In this document: piece by piece, positions 1-7,737 of the stretch
Layout: each line of letters begins with the position of its first letter
Numbering within the stretch: position 1 is the stretch's first letter
Assembly (NCBI RefSeq): GCF_024699275.1
Contig: NZ_JAILPX010000143.1
Location: 1 to 58,096 of the forward strand
Direction of reading: 5' to 3'
Source of the DNA: Selenomonas sp.
GTDB taxonomy: Bacteria; Bacillota_C; Negativicutes; Selenomonadales; Selenomonadaceae
DNA length: 58,096 nucleotides
Made by a program: the position numbers and the translations under genes
Notes under the pieces: model-generated
Seen by the model: the letters and a program-made list of their open reading frames with translations, nothing else
Database searches by the model: none
What the model was told of the DNA's origin: nothing

Positions 1-62
1 GGGAGTGGAAGTGCCGTAAGGCATGCAGCGGACCAATACTAATAAATCGAGGGCTTAACTTT
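1..62 (+). rRNA. rrl: 23S ribosomal RNA, 3' end (partial)
   Basis: The window opens inside a ribosomal RNA operon. The bases around 30-60 (accaatactaataaatcga, then gggcttaact) match the conserved 3' terminus of bacterial 23S rRNA, and a 5S gene follows about 190 bases later on the same strand. The exact 3' end near 62 is estimated from this conserved motif. Most of the gene lies outside the window. Confidence 0.93.
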
Positions 63-251
63 GCTGAGCTGTCCAAGAGTCAGAGCGAGAGCGAAAGACG
101 ATTGGGAAACAGCTCGTATGCGAAAACGTCCCAAGAATCAAGCCTGAAAGGCGCAGATGATTGGATGACGTTGACCGCTAAGAACTAAAATGTTCAACAT
201 AGAAATTTCTTCTGTATAGTTTTGAGTGTAGCATATACATTCAAGAGAATA
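63..251 (+). other. 23S-5S internal transcribed spacer
   Basis: This stretch of about 190 bases separates 23S from 5S rRNA. I see no tRNA cloverleaf or conserved coding potential in it. It is probably transcribed with the operon and removed during rRNA maturation. Confidence 0.7.
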
Positions 252-368
252 TCCAGTGACGATAGCTGAGTGGTTCCACCTGTTCCCATACCGAACACAG
301 TAGTTAAGCACTCATACGCCGAAAGTACTTGTCTGGAGACGGGCTGGGAGGATAGGGCGTTGCTGGTT
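252..368 (+). rRNA. rrf: 5S ribosomal RNA
   Basis: The central motif cctgttcccataccgaacac is the classic 5S signature. The ends pair as helix I: CCAGTGAC at 253-260 with GTTGCTGG at 359-366, including two wobble pairs. Length (about 117 nt) is normal. Ends are uncertain by one to two bases. It is the last gene of the rRNA operon and is followed directly by an intrinsic terminator. Confidence 0.96.
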
Positions 369-372
369 GAGT

Positions 373-402
373 AAGAAGCATCCTGTGGGGGTGCTTCTTT
401 TA
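373..402 (+). terminator. Intrinsic terminator of the rRNA operon
   Basis: An 11-bp stem (AAGAAGCATCC with GGGTGCTTCTT, one G-U pair) with a four-base loop is followed by a T tract. It lies just after 5S rRNA. Confidence 0.85.
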
Positions 403-416
403 CTATCTAGGATAAC

Positions 417-455
417 AAAACCTCGCTTCTTTTTTAGGAAGGAAGCGAGGTTTTT
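417..455. terminator. Bidirectional terminator between rRNA operon and glucosaminidase gene
   Basis: A 13-bp inverted repeat (AAAACCTCGCTTC / GAAGCGAGGTTTT) is flanked by A and T runs. It can back up the rRNA terminator on the plus strand and stop the minus-strand gene whose stop codon is at 466. Confidence 0.8.
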
Positions 456-465
456 GTGTTCATAC

Positions 466-1722
466 TTATTTTAGGCAGGCCTGTATGATGAATTGGTTGG
501 CTAAAATATTCATGTTAGCAGAATTGATTTTTCCAGCAACAGCTAAATCTTTCCAGGCTTCAGCATATTTCCTTTGGGCAATATGGCATAGAGCAATGAG
601 ATTCTGGGCATCTGCACTACGGTTTTCAATTGCCAGCAGCTGCTCTGAATCGGAAATGGCACCATCATAATCCTTTGCTGTATAACGTAGTAAAGCACGA
701 TTGTAGTAAGCTTGATTAAATTCTGGCTGTTTTTCTAATAACGCATCATAGAGTTTACGCGCCTCTTTTTTCTTGCCCCTTTTTTCAGCGGTAATAGCCA
801 AATTAAATAATATTTCGCCGGAATTAGGGCTTAAGCGATGGGCTGCATGGAAATCTGTCCAGGCATTTGCAAAGTCGTTACGGTTATAATAAACGATGCC
901 ACGATAAATCAGATTGGTGGTATCATCAGGGGCTTGCTGGATTTTTTTCTGCGCAGCCTGTAGGGATGTATCTGAACCATCGGGAGATTGGGCTTCACGC
1001 CAGAGTAACAGGATTTCCTGTCCATAGTTTTTCCCTGGAACAGCCCAGGCACCATTGAGTTTACACCAGGTTAGTACTTTGCCGTGGAGGTCAGGACGAT
1101 TTTTGACCACATGCTGGTAACGAGGATCAATGAGTTCCTGTACAGGGGGGTGGTATTTGGTATAGGCTAGGAGATGCTGGATATGAGCCCGCACGCCCAA
1201 TTGTGGAGTGGCGAAACTGTATCCGGGTTCGTGGTTACCAGTAGCGCCTAATCCACAGAAGTTGTTTTGTTTTGGTGATACATCTCCGCCATAGGCAAAA
1301 AAGCCAGTTTCTTTTAATGCCTGGCAGAGTGCCACATCGGGACGTACGCCTTCAGTAGAGGCTTCCTGATAGTAGTAATGAACGATTTCATCTATACTGC
1401 AATTTAATTTTGGCGTGGGATTGCGTTTGATAATAAAGGCCGCCATCTGTTCTGGTGTGGCTTCTGTTGTACCTAGGATCGTTATAGACTCGGGGGTTGC
1501 ATCCGATTTCATCATCGGTATATCAAAGGACTTTTCCACACGGAAATGAACACGTTGAATGGCTTTTTTATCGATTTCTCCAGGAAGTTTTTCTGAGAAG
1601 GCAGGACGTCCAGCTATAGTTCGTTGGGAAACAGTTGCCGTGGATTCGCTGCCAAATGCACAGGATGGCAAGAGCATACAGCTTAACGCAAGAAGAGGGA
1701 TAAATGGTCGCACAAGATGCAT
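466..1722 (-). CDS. Secreted N-acetylglucosaminidase (GH73-like) with C-terminal TPR repeats
   Basis: The 418-residue protein starts at ATG 1722, preceded by GGAGG. An in-frame extension to 1986 has no ribosome site and a proline-rich, unnatural sequence, so I reject it. Residues 1 to about 25 form a signal peptide (LLPSC near its end could be a poor lipobox). Residues about 85-242 resemble the glucosaminidase (FlgJ/LytG-like, GH73) fold, with the probable catalytic Glu in ALKETGFF (about 138) and the family-typical NNFCGLGATG. From about 262 to the end are tetratricopeptide-like repeats (LIYRGIVYYNRNDFANAW; AYYNRALLRY). GH73 enzymes cut the glycan strands of peptidoglycan; the TPR tail probably mediates protein contacts in the periplasm. 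The gene is alone on its strand. The family call is firm; the exact substrate is inferred. Confidence 0.85.
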   Translation of the reverse strand: MHLVRPFIPLLALSCMLLPSCAFGSESTATVSQRTIAGRPAFSEKLPGEIDKKAIQRVHFRVEKSFDIPMMKSDATPESITILGTTEATPEQMAAFIIKRNPTPKLNCSIDEIVHYYYQEASTEGVRPDVALCQALKETGFFAYGGDVSPKQNNFCGLGATGNHEPGYSFATPQLGVRAHIQHLLAYTKYHPPVQELIDPRYQHVVKNRPDLHGKVLTWCKLNGAWAVPGKNYGQEILLLWREAQSPDGSDTSLQAAQKKIQQAPDDTTNLIYRGIVYYNRNDFANAWTDFHAAHRLSPNSGEILFNLAITAEKRGKKKEARKLYDALLEKQPEFNQAYYNRALLRYTAKDYDGAISDSEQLLAIENRSADAQNLIALCHIAQRKYAEAWKDLAVAGKINSANMNILANQFIIQACLK

Positions 1723-1829
1723 GATAAAACCTCCAAAACACAAATTGTCTATGTATTCATTATAGCATAACAAATAAGGAAAGCGTATAGGTGGAAAAGG
1801 GATAAGGTAAGTTGGCGGCGAAGTGTTAG

Positions 1830-2081
1830 GAAAAAGAGAGGATAAAAAGTCATTTAGACAATCTGGGGGTGGAGGAGTTAATGGCGGGAAATCCTGAACA
1901 ATATGTGAATACTGCGCAGCTTTTGGCTGGAGACAGGGAATTGCTGCTGCTGTTACGGCAAAATTTAAGGAGCATAATGCAGGCATCGCCTTTGATGAAT
2001 GGCCGAGCTTATATGAAGGACCTAGAGCAATTATATCGACTAATATATAGAAAGAATAAAATGATTATTCAGCAGGAGTAG
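1830..2081 (+). pseudogene. C-terminal remnant of a GT41 (SPINDLY/OGT-like) glycosyltransferase
   Basis: The frame between a TAG at 1827 and the stop at 2081 reads like the extreme C-terminus of bacterial O-GlcNAc-transferase/SPINDLY-type proteins: LGVEELMAGNPEQYV, then AQLLAGD, then the near-diagnostic ASPLMNGRAYMKDLEQLYR. In full proteins this follows the TPR and two catalytic lobes, none of which is present. Similarity begins before the first possible starts (GTG 1869, ATG 1881), which argues for truncation rather than a complete small gene. It lies head-to-head with the glucosaminidase gene. GT41 enzymes in this bacterial group are often linked to flagellin glycosylation (known for the family, not shown here). 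It could still be translated as about 70 residues, but a catalytic role is not possible. Confidence 0.6.
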
Positions 2082-2165
2082 ATTTTCTTATGTCGAATAA
2101 TCATACTAGAAAATAATCGTTGTGGATGGATATGGGGCGTAAATGGGTAATGAGGAGGGAGCGGA

Positions 2166-3941
2166 ATGTCATTAAAAAAACGTTTTATTCTGATGGTTAT
2201 TGGCATTGCCGTATTGACAACACTTTGTGTCAGTGCAGCTTTTGTCGTCAACCTTAAATCAGAGTCAGAACGGCAGGTGGCTTCGGTACGCCAAACATTA
2301 ATCCAAGATGTGGAGCGGGAATTGAAAATTGAGACAGAAACCGCTGTATCTGTGATTAAGCAGGTTTATGACCGTCAGCAAAAAGGGGAACTTACCGAGG
2401 AACAGGCCAAGAAATTAGCAGCAGATTTAATTCGGAATATGCGCTATGATGAGGGTAAAGGGTATTTCTGGGTGGATACCTATGAAGGTGTTAATGTGGT
2501 GCTTTTAGGCCGTGATGCAGAAGGTAAATCCCGCATCAATCTCACAGATCCTTCAGGCAAACAGTTCATTAAGGAAATGATTGAACACGGCCGTGAAGAT
2601 GGCGGTGGCTATACGGACTTGATGTTTGCTAAGCCTAACGAATCTACGCCGCTTCCCAAGCGGAATTATACGGTTTCTTTTGCTCCTTATCAATGGGTAT
2701 TGGGAACTGGTGTTTGGATTGATTACATTGACAGTCGGGTGGCGGAAGAGCAGGCTGCTGCCGATGAGGCATTCAAATCTACGTTGATTAACACGATTAT
2801 TATCAATGTCCTCCTATTAGCGATATTCTCTGCCTTGGGGATGTGGGCCGCAAAATCTATAGTAGGTCCTTTGCATGTGGTTACTAATCGTTTAGGAGTC
2901 ATGGCAACTGGTGATTTACGGGAAGATAGTTCGTTGGAGGAAGTTTTCCATCGTCAGGATGAAATTGGTGAGATGAGCCGGGCATTGCATAAGGTGCAGA
3001 CCGAAGTCAGCAATATGATGAAGCAGATTGCTGAATCCAGTGTGCAGGTAGCAGCATCCTGCCAGCAGCTCACCAACAGTTCGGAGCAATCAGCAACGGT
3101 CAGCGGTTCAGTGGCTGATAGTATTGTGAACGTGGCTGGTTCCTGTAGTGAACAGTTTACAGAAGTGGAGAGCGCCAGCTCAAATATCGAGAGCCTTTCG
3201 CAGAGCATGGAGCGGTTTAAGAAAACCATTGAGCATGCTGGTAAGGTGGTGGCTGCTGCCAAGGGGCAGGCAGATAGCGGTGAAAAAGCCGTTACTGGTG
3301 CGGTGAAGCAGATGGAGCTTATTGAGCAGTCCGTGAGTCAGTCGGCGCAGGTCATTGAAGAGCTGGGCCGTGAGTCGGATAAGATTGGCACAATTGTGGA
3401 TGCCATTTCTGAGATTGCTGAGCAGACGAACCTGTTGGCGCTCAATGCGGCTATTGAGGCTGCCAGAGCTGGTGAACATGGGCGAGGGTTTGCTGTAGTG
3501 GCAGATGAAGTCCGTAAATTAGCGGAACAGTCCAGTTCTTCGGCCGGAGAGATTTCCAGTTTGATAGGTTCAATTCAGGACAAGGCGCGCAATGCCGTAG
3601 CCGTTATGCAGGATGGAGTATCTCAGGTGCAGAATGGTGTTGGTGCAGTTAATGGTGCCGGCAACAGCTTTAAGGACATTGCCGGTATGGTAGAGCAGGT
3701 GGTGGGCGAAACAGCTGATATGGAACGCACAGTGGCCAGTCTGGCGAATAACGCTGGTACCATTGCGGAGGCCATCAACAAAATCAGCGAGATGAGCCGC
3801 AATGTGGCTTCGGAGGCGGAAACCGTATCAGCAGCCACTGAGGAACAGACGGCTACTATGAATGAGATTGCCGGTGCCAGCCGCCGCCTGACGGAAATGG
3901 CACAGGGAATGGAATCTTCTGTGGAGCGGTTCAAGATTTGA
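2166..3941 (+). CDS. Methyl-accepting chemotaxis protein with single-Cache sensor
   Basis: This 591-residue protein is an inner-membrane chemoreceptor. An N-terminal transmembrane helix (about 8-30) leads to an extracytoplasmic sCache_2-type domain (about 31-195; note [12 protein letters not shown] and the closing [13 protein letters not shown]). A second membrane helix follows (about 208-232), then HAMP (about 233-290) and a long coiled-coil signalling domain. The conserved hairpin tip that contacts CheA/Che[21 protein letters not shown], is at about 418-437. Start ATG is preceded by GAGGAGGG. sCache_2 receptors often bind small organic acids, but the ligand cannot be read from sequence. No other chemotaxis or flagellar gene lies in the window, so partners must be encoded elsewhere. 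Confidence 0.95.
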   Translation: MSLKKRFILMVIGIAVLTTLCVSAAFVVNLKSESERQVASVRQTLIQDVERELKIETETAVSVIKQVYDRQQKGELTEEQAKKLAADLIRNMRYDEGKGYFWVDTYEGVNVVLLGRDAEGKSRINLTDPSGKQFIKEMIEHGREDGGGYTDLMFAKPNESTPLPKRNYTVSFAPYQWVLGTGVWIDYIDSRVAEEQAAADEAFKSTLINTIIINVLLLAIFSALGMWAAKSIVGPLHVVTNRLGVMATGDLREDSSLEEVFHRQDEIGEMSRALHKVQTEVSNMMKQIAESSVQVAASCQQLTNSSEQSATVSGSVADSIVNVAGSCSEQFTEVESASSNIESLSQSMERFKKTIEHAGKVVAAAKGQADSGEKAVTGAVKQMELIEQSVSQSAQVIEELGRESDKIGTIVDAISEIAEQTNLLALNAAIEAARAGEHGRGFAVVADEVRKLAEQSSSSAGEISSLIGSIQDKARNAVAVMQDGVSQVQNGVGAVNGAGNSFKDIAGMVEQVVGETADMERTVASLANNAGTIAEAINKISEMSRNVASEAETVSAATEEQTATMNEIAGASRRLTEMAQGMESSVERFKI

Positions 3942-3946
3942 TTTTC

Positions 3947-3975
3947 TTGACAGGGAAAAATCCCGATGCTAACAT
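3947..3975 (+). promoter_or_regulatory. Sigma-70-type promoter for serine acetyltransferase gene
   Basis: A consensus -35 (TTGACA, 3947-3952), 17-base spacer and TAACAT -10 (3970-3975) sit right after the chemoreceptor stop. Transcription would start near 3982, giving the next gene its own short leader. Confidence 0.6.
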
Positions 3976-3992
3976 AATAGGCAGATCGTAAT

Positions 3993-4028
3993 GATGGTTT
4001 CGGCGGGCATTATCCTGCCGGAACCATC
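3993..4028 (+). promoter_or_regulatory. Stable hairpin in the serine acetyltransferase mRNA leader
   Basis: A 15-bp stem (GATGGTTTCGGCGGG / CCTGCCGGAACCATC, two G-U pairs) with a six-base loop begins about 11 bases after the predicted transcription start and ends 20 bases before the ribosome site. No T tract follows, so it is not a normal terminator. It could protect the 5' end of the mRNA or act in control; I recognise no known riboswitch. Confidence 0.6.
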
Positions 4029-4059
4029 TTCGTGTATTGACTTATATAAGGAGAAACAT

Positions 4060-4974
4060 ATGCAGGACTTAATTGGTCAGGATATCAAGCGTATTACACA
4101 GGATATACTCGTGGATTATGATAAAGAGCGCCACATCGACAAATTGGACGTATTCAATCAGCCGGATACGAAGGTCATCTATGAATTGATTGGGGAACTT
4201 ACCAGAGTAGCTTATCCTGGTTATGTGAAAGACCCGCATTATCGCATTTATGATGTGCGCAATAGTTTATCGATGGTGATTGAGGATATTGCTTTCCGCT
4301 TGAATAAGCAGATTGCCATCGCTCTGCGCTATGGCATGAGACTGGATGAAGAAAACCTTGAGGCTACCCGTCTGGAGTCGCAGCGGATTACGTTGGCTTT
4401 TTTGCGGCAGATTCCTAAAATACGTGAATATTTGGCTACCGATGTGGAGGCCCTTTTTGATGGGGATCCTGCAGCAGAAAGTGCAGATGAGATCATTTTC
4501 GCTTATCCGGGCCTTTATGCAGTAACGGTATTTCGCTTTGCTCATGAATTGTATAATCTGAAGGTGCCGGTGATTCCGCGTATTATGACAGAACTAGCCC
4601 ATAGCAAGACGGGAATCGATATCAATCCTGGTGCGACCATTGGCAAGTATTTCATGATTGATCATGGTACTGGTATTGTAATCGGGGAGACTACGGAAAT
4701 CGGTGAACATGTGAAAATCTACCAAGGGGTGACTTTGGGGGCATTGTCTACTTCCGGAGGTCGTAAGCTCTTTAACAAAAAACGCCATCCTACCATTGAA
4801 GATCATGTCACCATTTATTCCGGAGCATCTATTTTGGGCGGGGATACTGTCATCGGTCGAGGCTCTTTGATTGGGGGCAATGTGTTCTTAACCCATTCGG
4901 TTCCTCCGGAAACCCGGGTAAGCGTCAAGAATCAGGAACTGCGTTATAATATGGGCAGCTGTGATTTGTTATAA
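4060..4974 (+). CDS. cysE: Serine O-acetyltransferase
   Basis: The protein (304 residues from ATG 4060) acetylates L-serine with acetyl-CoA to O-acetylserine, the precursor for cysteine synthesis in the cytoplasm. I chose ATG 4060 because AAGGAG precedes it; an upstream in-frame ATG at 3991 lies inside the leader hairpin and lacks a ribosome site. The N-terminal half is helical, and the C-terminal half is a left-handed beta helix of hexapeptide repeats with the family motifs DHGTGIVIGET and YQGVTLGA and the KKRHPTIEDHVTIYSGASIL run. It is longer than the about 220-residue short CysE forms, resembling the long type found in anaerobes and plants. No cysteine synthase lies beside it. It has its own promoter and leader hairpin. 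Confidence 0.92.
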   Translation: MQDLIGQDIKRITQDILVDYDKERHIDKLDVFNQPDTKVIYELIGELTRVAYPGYVKDPHYRIYDVRNSLSMVIEDIAFRLNKQIAIALRYGMRLDEENLEATRLESQRITLAFLRQIPKIREYLATDVEALFDGDPAAESADEIIFAYPGLYAVTVFRFAHELYNLKVPVIPRIMTELAHSKTGIDINPGATIGKYFMIDHGTGIVIGETTEIGEHVKIYQGVTLGALSTSGGRKLFNKKRHPTIEDHVTIYSGASILGGDTVIGRGSLIGGNVFLTHSVPPETRVSVKNQELRYNMGSCDLL

Positions 4975-5045
4975 TGCAGGCTTTTTAGAGATGTGGTAAA
5001 CTTCATGCGTTTTTCATGCATTCCTATATTTCTGTCAATTCACAC

Positions 5046-5073
5046 TTGCGCTTTGAAGGATGCGTGTTATAAT
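5046..5073 (+). promoter_or_regulatory. Promoter upstream of dhaL leader terminator
   Basis: TTGCGC (5046-5051), a 16-base spacer and a perfect TATAAT (5068-5073). The start point near 5080 would be only about 17 bases before an intrinsic terminator hairpin. Confidence 0.65.
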
Positions 5074-5096
5074 GGATAAGTATGTATTTCCCCATA

Positions 5097-5128
5097 AACT
5101 CATTGTTTCCCCATCAATGAGTTTTTTC
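5097..5128 (+). terminator. Terminator-like hairpin in the dhaL leader
   Basis: A 9-bp perfect stem (AACTCATTG / CAATGAGTT) with a nine-base loop is followed by T runs (TTTTCGTTTTTT). It lies between the promoter at 5046-5073 and the dhaL start. It may attenuate dhaL or end a tiny RNA of about 50 nt. Confidence 0.7.
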
Positions 5129-5163
5129 GTTTTTTACTTTACTGCAAAGCAAGGAGTTTTGAA

Positions 5164-5787
5164 ATGTCGAGAATTAAAGATGCATTTGATGCCGTAGCTG
5201 TGGCTATCATTGCCCAAAAAGATTATCTGTCGGATATTGATGCCAAGGCTGGTGATGGCGATCATGGTTTGAATATGGCCCGTGGCTTTCGGGCTGCTCA
5301 GGAAATTGTGGACGAAATGGAAGATACCAGCAAGCCTGGCCCGGTGCTGAAAAAAATCGGCAAGGCACTGGTTCAGAATGTGGGTGGTGCGGCTGGTCCT
5401 CTTTATGGTGCGGCCTTTGTTAAAGCTGGCGAAGCTTGTGATGATGAGACGGCTATGAATGTCAGAAGCTTTGAAAAGCTTTTGGCTGTTGCCATAGAGG
5501 CTATTCAAACCCGTGGCCGCGCGGAAAAGGGCGATAAGACAATTCTTGATGCCCTGATTCCGATTCATGACTGTTTCCTGCCGGAAAATGTCGAGGATAA
5601 GACCTTATTTGAGGTTCTGCAGGAAGCATCGAAGGCCGCTGGTGATGGTGTAAATTACACCAAAGAGATTCCCGCCAAGAAAGGCCGCGCCAGTCTGGTG
5701 GGCGAGCGCAGCATTGGCGTAGAAGATCCGGGCGCTGTCAGCACCATGCTGATGTATCGTGCCCTGTATCAGTTCTTAAAGCGTTGA
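5164..5787 (+). CDS. dhaL: Orphan DhaL-type (dihydroxyacetone kinase nucleotide-binding) protein
   Basis: This 207-residue cytoplasmic protein is an all-helical DhaL domain. The Mg-nucleotide motif DAKAGDGDHGLNM (about residues 26-38) and the glycine-rich NVGGAAGPLYGAAF are intact, as is the C-terminal RSIGVEDPGAVS. In classic systems DhaL holds ADP, DhaK holds dihydroxyacetone, and DhaM passes phosphate from the PTS; in free kinases the domain binds ATP. Neither DhaK nor DhaM is adjacent, so the acceptor substrate is unknown. Family relatives act on other ketoses or glycerone-like substrates. The start has AAGGAG. A promoter and a terminator-like hairpin precede it, suggesting attenuated expression. 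Confidence 0.85.
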   Translation: MSRIKDAFDAVAVAIIAQKDYLSDIDAKAGDGDHGLNMARGFRAAQEIVDEMEDTSKPGPVLKKIGKALVQNVGGAAGPLYGAAFVKAGEACDDETAMNVRSFEKLLAVAIEAIQTRGRAEKGDKTILDALIPIHDCFLPENVEDKTLFEVLQEASKAAGDGVNYTKEIPAKKGRASLVGERSIGVEDPGAVSTMLMYRALYQFLKR

Positions 5788-5820
5788 TTTTCTAGCGTTA
5801 GTTATTAGGAGGAAGTTTCA

Positions 5821-7275
5821 TTGAGTCAGAAGGTTCGTACCCGTTTTGCACCAAGTCCTACGGGGTATATGCATATTGGTAATCTGCGTACAGCACTTTA
5901 TGGTTATCTTTATGCCAAGGCCCAAAAGGGGGATTTTATCCTGCGTATTGAAGATACCGATAGGACACGTTATGTGGCTGATGCGGTGGATTTCATCAAT
6001 CGCACCCTGGAAATGGCCCATATCGTACCGGACGAGGGGCCCGATATCGGTGGTGAATGTGGTCCTTATGTGCAGAGTGAGCGCATGGATATTTACAAGA
6101 AGTATGCGGAAGAATTGGTAAAATCCGGTCATGCTTATTATTGTTTCTGTGATCCGGAGGAGGATCATTCTGCTGGTGAATTTGGCGGTTATGACAGAAC
6201 CTGCCGTGATTTGGACGCAGCGGTTATCGAGGAACATCTGAAAAATGGTGATCCCTATGTTATCCGTCAGAAAATGCCTTTGGATGGAGCCACTACTTTC
6301 TTTGATGTGCTTCATGGCAATATCACCATTCCCAATTCTGAGCTGGAAGATCAAGTGCTGTTGAAGCGCGATGGTATGCCTACTTATAATTTTGCCAACG
6401 TGGTGGATGACCACCTGATGGGCATCACCCATATTATGCGTGGTGCTGAGTTCATTACCTCTACCCCTAAGTACATCCTGCTTTATGAAGCCTATGGCTG
6501 GGAAGTGCCTACATTCATTCACCTGGCCCCGGTAATGGGCAAGAATGAGGATGGCTCGGTGTCCAAGCTCTCCAAGCGTCACGGTGCCACGAGCTTTGAC
6601 GATTTGGTAAAGCTGGGCTATTTACCGGAAGCAATTACCAACTACGTGGCCTTGCTGGGCTGGAATCCCAAGACAACGAATCAGGAAATCTTCTCGATGG
6701 AAGAATTGATTTCTCACTTTGACTTGGAAGGTTTGTCCAAGTCTCCGGCTGTTTTTGACTATGATAAGTTGGGCTGGATTAATGGGGAATACTTCAAGGC
6801 GATGTCCGATGAAGAATTTGCCAAGCGTGCACGTGGATTTGTAGCGGAGCTGCCGGAGTATCTGGAGAAAAACTGGCAACTGGTTACGGCTCTACTGAAG
6901 ACTCGTGTGCAGCGATTCAGTGATGTGCAGGAAGAAATTGCCTTCTTGGTGGAAATGCCGGAATTTGATGCGAACCTCTACAATAATAAGCGCAACAAGG
7001 TCAATCCGGAAAAGGCGGCAGAATTGATGCCGAAGCTGGTAGAATTGCTGGAAAATGTCAGTGAAGACGATTGGCATAACGATAGTCTCTATGCGAAGCT
7101 GGAGGAATATATCGCTGCAAATGAATTGAAAAAGGGTTTGGTCATGTGGGTCCTGCGCATCGGTGTGGCGGGTAAATCGGTAACGCCGGGGGGCGCTACC
7201 GAAATCCTGTCGGTGCTGGGAAAGGAAATTTCTTTGGATCGCCTGAAAAAAAGCCTTGCCAACCTTACGGCGTAG
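5821..7275 (+). CDS. gltX: Glutamate--tRNA ligase
   Basis: This 484-residue class I aminoacyl-tRNA synthetase charges tRNA-Glu with glutamate using ATP. The HIGH-type motif is MHIGN (about 17-21) after FAPSPTGY, and the KMSKS-type loop is KLSKRHG (about 249-255). The C-terminal anticodon-binding helices continue to the end at normal length. The start is TTG 5821, 8 bases after AGGAGG; no better ATG exists. It begins 33 bases after dhaL and could be cotranscribed with it. Two tRNA-Glu(CUC) genes follow directly, with their promoter inside the last codons of gltX, so enzyme and substrate genes are physically linked. Confidence 0.97.
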   Translation: MSQKVRTRFAPSPTGYMHIGNLRTALYGYLYAKAQKGDFILRIEDTDRTRYVADAVDFINRTLEMAHIVPDEGPDIGGECGPYVQSERMDIYKKYAEELVKSGHAYYCFCDPEEDHSAGEFGGYDRTCRDLDAAVIEEHLKNGDPYVIRQKMPLDGATTFFDVLHGNITIPNSELEDQVLLKRDGMPTYNFANVVDDHLMGITHIMRGAEFITSTPKYILLYEAYGWEVPTFIHLAPVMGKNEDGSVSKLSKRHGATSFDDLVKLGYLPEAITNYVALLGWNPKTTNQEIFSMEELISHFDLEGLSKSPAVFDYDKLGWINGEYFKAMSDEEFAKRARGFVAELPEYLEKNWQLVTALLKTRVQRFSDVQEEIAFLVEMPEFDANLYNNKRNKVNPEKAAELMPKLVELLENVSEDDWHNDSLYAKLEEYIAANELKKGLVMWVLRIGVAGKSVTPGGATEILSVLGKEISLDRLKKSLANLTA

Positions 7276-7284
7276 TGCTATAAT
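7256..7284 (+). promoter_or_regulatory. Promoter of the tRNA-Glu pair
   Basis: TTGCCA (7256-7261), a 17-base spacer and TATAAT (7279-7284). The -35 lies inside the final codons of gltX. The predicted start is about 17 bases before the first tRNA. Confidence 0.75.
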
Positions 7285-7307
7285 TATTTGAGTCAGCTAA
7301 AACATGC

Positions 7308-7382
7308 GGCGCCTTCGTCAAGCGGTTAAGACACTGGCCTCTCACGCCAGGTTCACGGGTTCGAATCCCGTAGGCGTCACCA
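7308..7382 (+). tRNA. tRNA-Glu (anticodon CUC), copy 1
   Basis: A full cloverleaf: acceptor GGCGCCT with AGGCGTC, anticodon arm CTGGC / GCCAG around the loop CTCTCAC (anticodon CTC), T arm CGGGTTCGAATCCCG, discriminator A and an encoded CCA at 7380-7382. It reads GAG codons. Confidence 0.96.
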
Positions 7383-7384
7383 TT

Positions 7385-7459
7385 GGCACCTTCGTCAAGC
7401 GGTTAAGACACCGGCCTCTCACGCCGGGTTCACGGGTTCGAATCCCGTAGGTGTCACCA
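7385..7459 (+). tRNA. tRNA-Glu (anticodon CUC), copy 2
   Basis: It starts two bases after copy 1 and is nearly identical. Differences are confined to paired positions: acceptor GGCACCT / AGGTGTC and anticodon arm CCGGC / GCCGG, so pairing is kept. The anticodon is again CTC and CCA is encoded. Confidence 0.96.
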
Positions 7460-7473
7460 ATATGAAAATACAG

Positions 7474-7514
7474 AGCCTGTGAAAATGAGTAATCATTGTT
7501 TCACAGGCTTTTTT
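7474..7514 (+). terminator. Intrinsic terminator after tRNA-Glu genes
   Basis: An 11-bp stem (AGCCTGTGAAA / TTTCACAGGCT) followed by T6. The rest of the interval to 7676 shows no gene or RNA that I recognise. Confidence 0.88.
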
Positions 7515-7676
7515 CGTGAATGATTGTTTTCTGTGCTGGTCATTTCTTCCAAATTGCTCATCTCCTTAATTTGCAGACAAAGATATGATACCATTATTCT
7601 TGTTTAATTACAATTAAAGGGAGATTAGAATTGTTACGGCGTTAAATATCAAGCAATGACTTGTTGAAGCGTACAT

Positions 7677-7705
7677 TTGACAATCTCAAAAGTATGTCCT
7701 ATGAT
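7677..7705 (+). promoter_or_regulatory. Promoter of the ATP-grasp/TIM-barrel operon
   Basis: A perfect TTGACA (7677-7682), 17-base spacer and TATGAT (7700-7705), ending 32 bases before the first start codon. It appears to drive the four genes ending at 11671. Confidence 0.75.
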
Positions 7706-7737
7706 AAAATGGATCATACAGGAAAGAGGTTGAATAA

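Noticed and set aside
63..251. A tRNA in the 23S-5S spacer.
   Set aside because: No T-arm GTTCGA motif or cloverleaf pairing was found.
1723..1986. An 88-residue N-terminal extension of the glucosaminidase gene.
   Set aside because: The extension is proline-rich without a ribosome site, overlaps the GT41 remnant, and the ATG at 1722 has GGAGG and a signal peptide.
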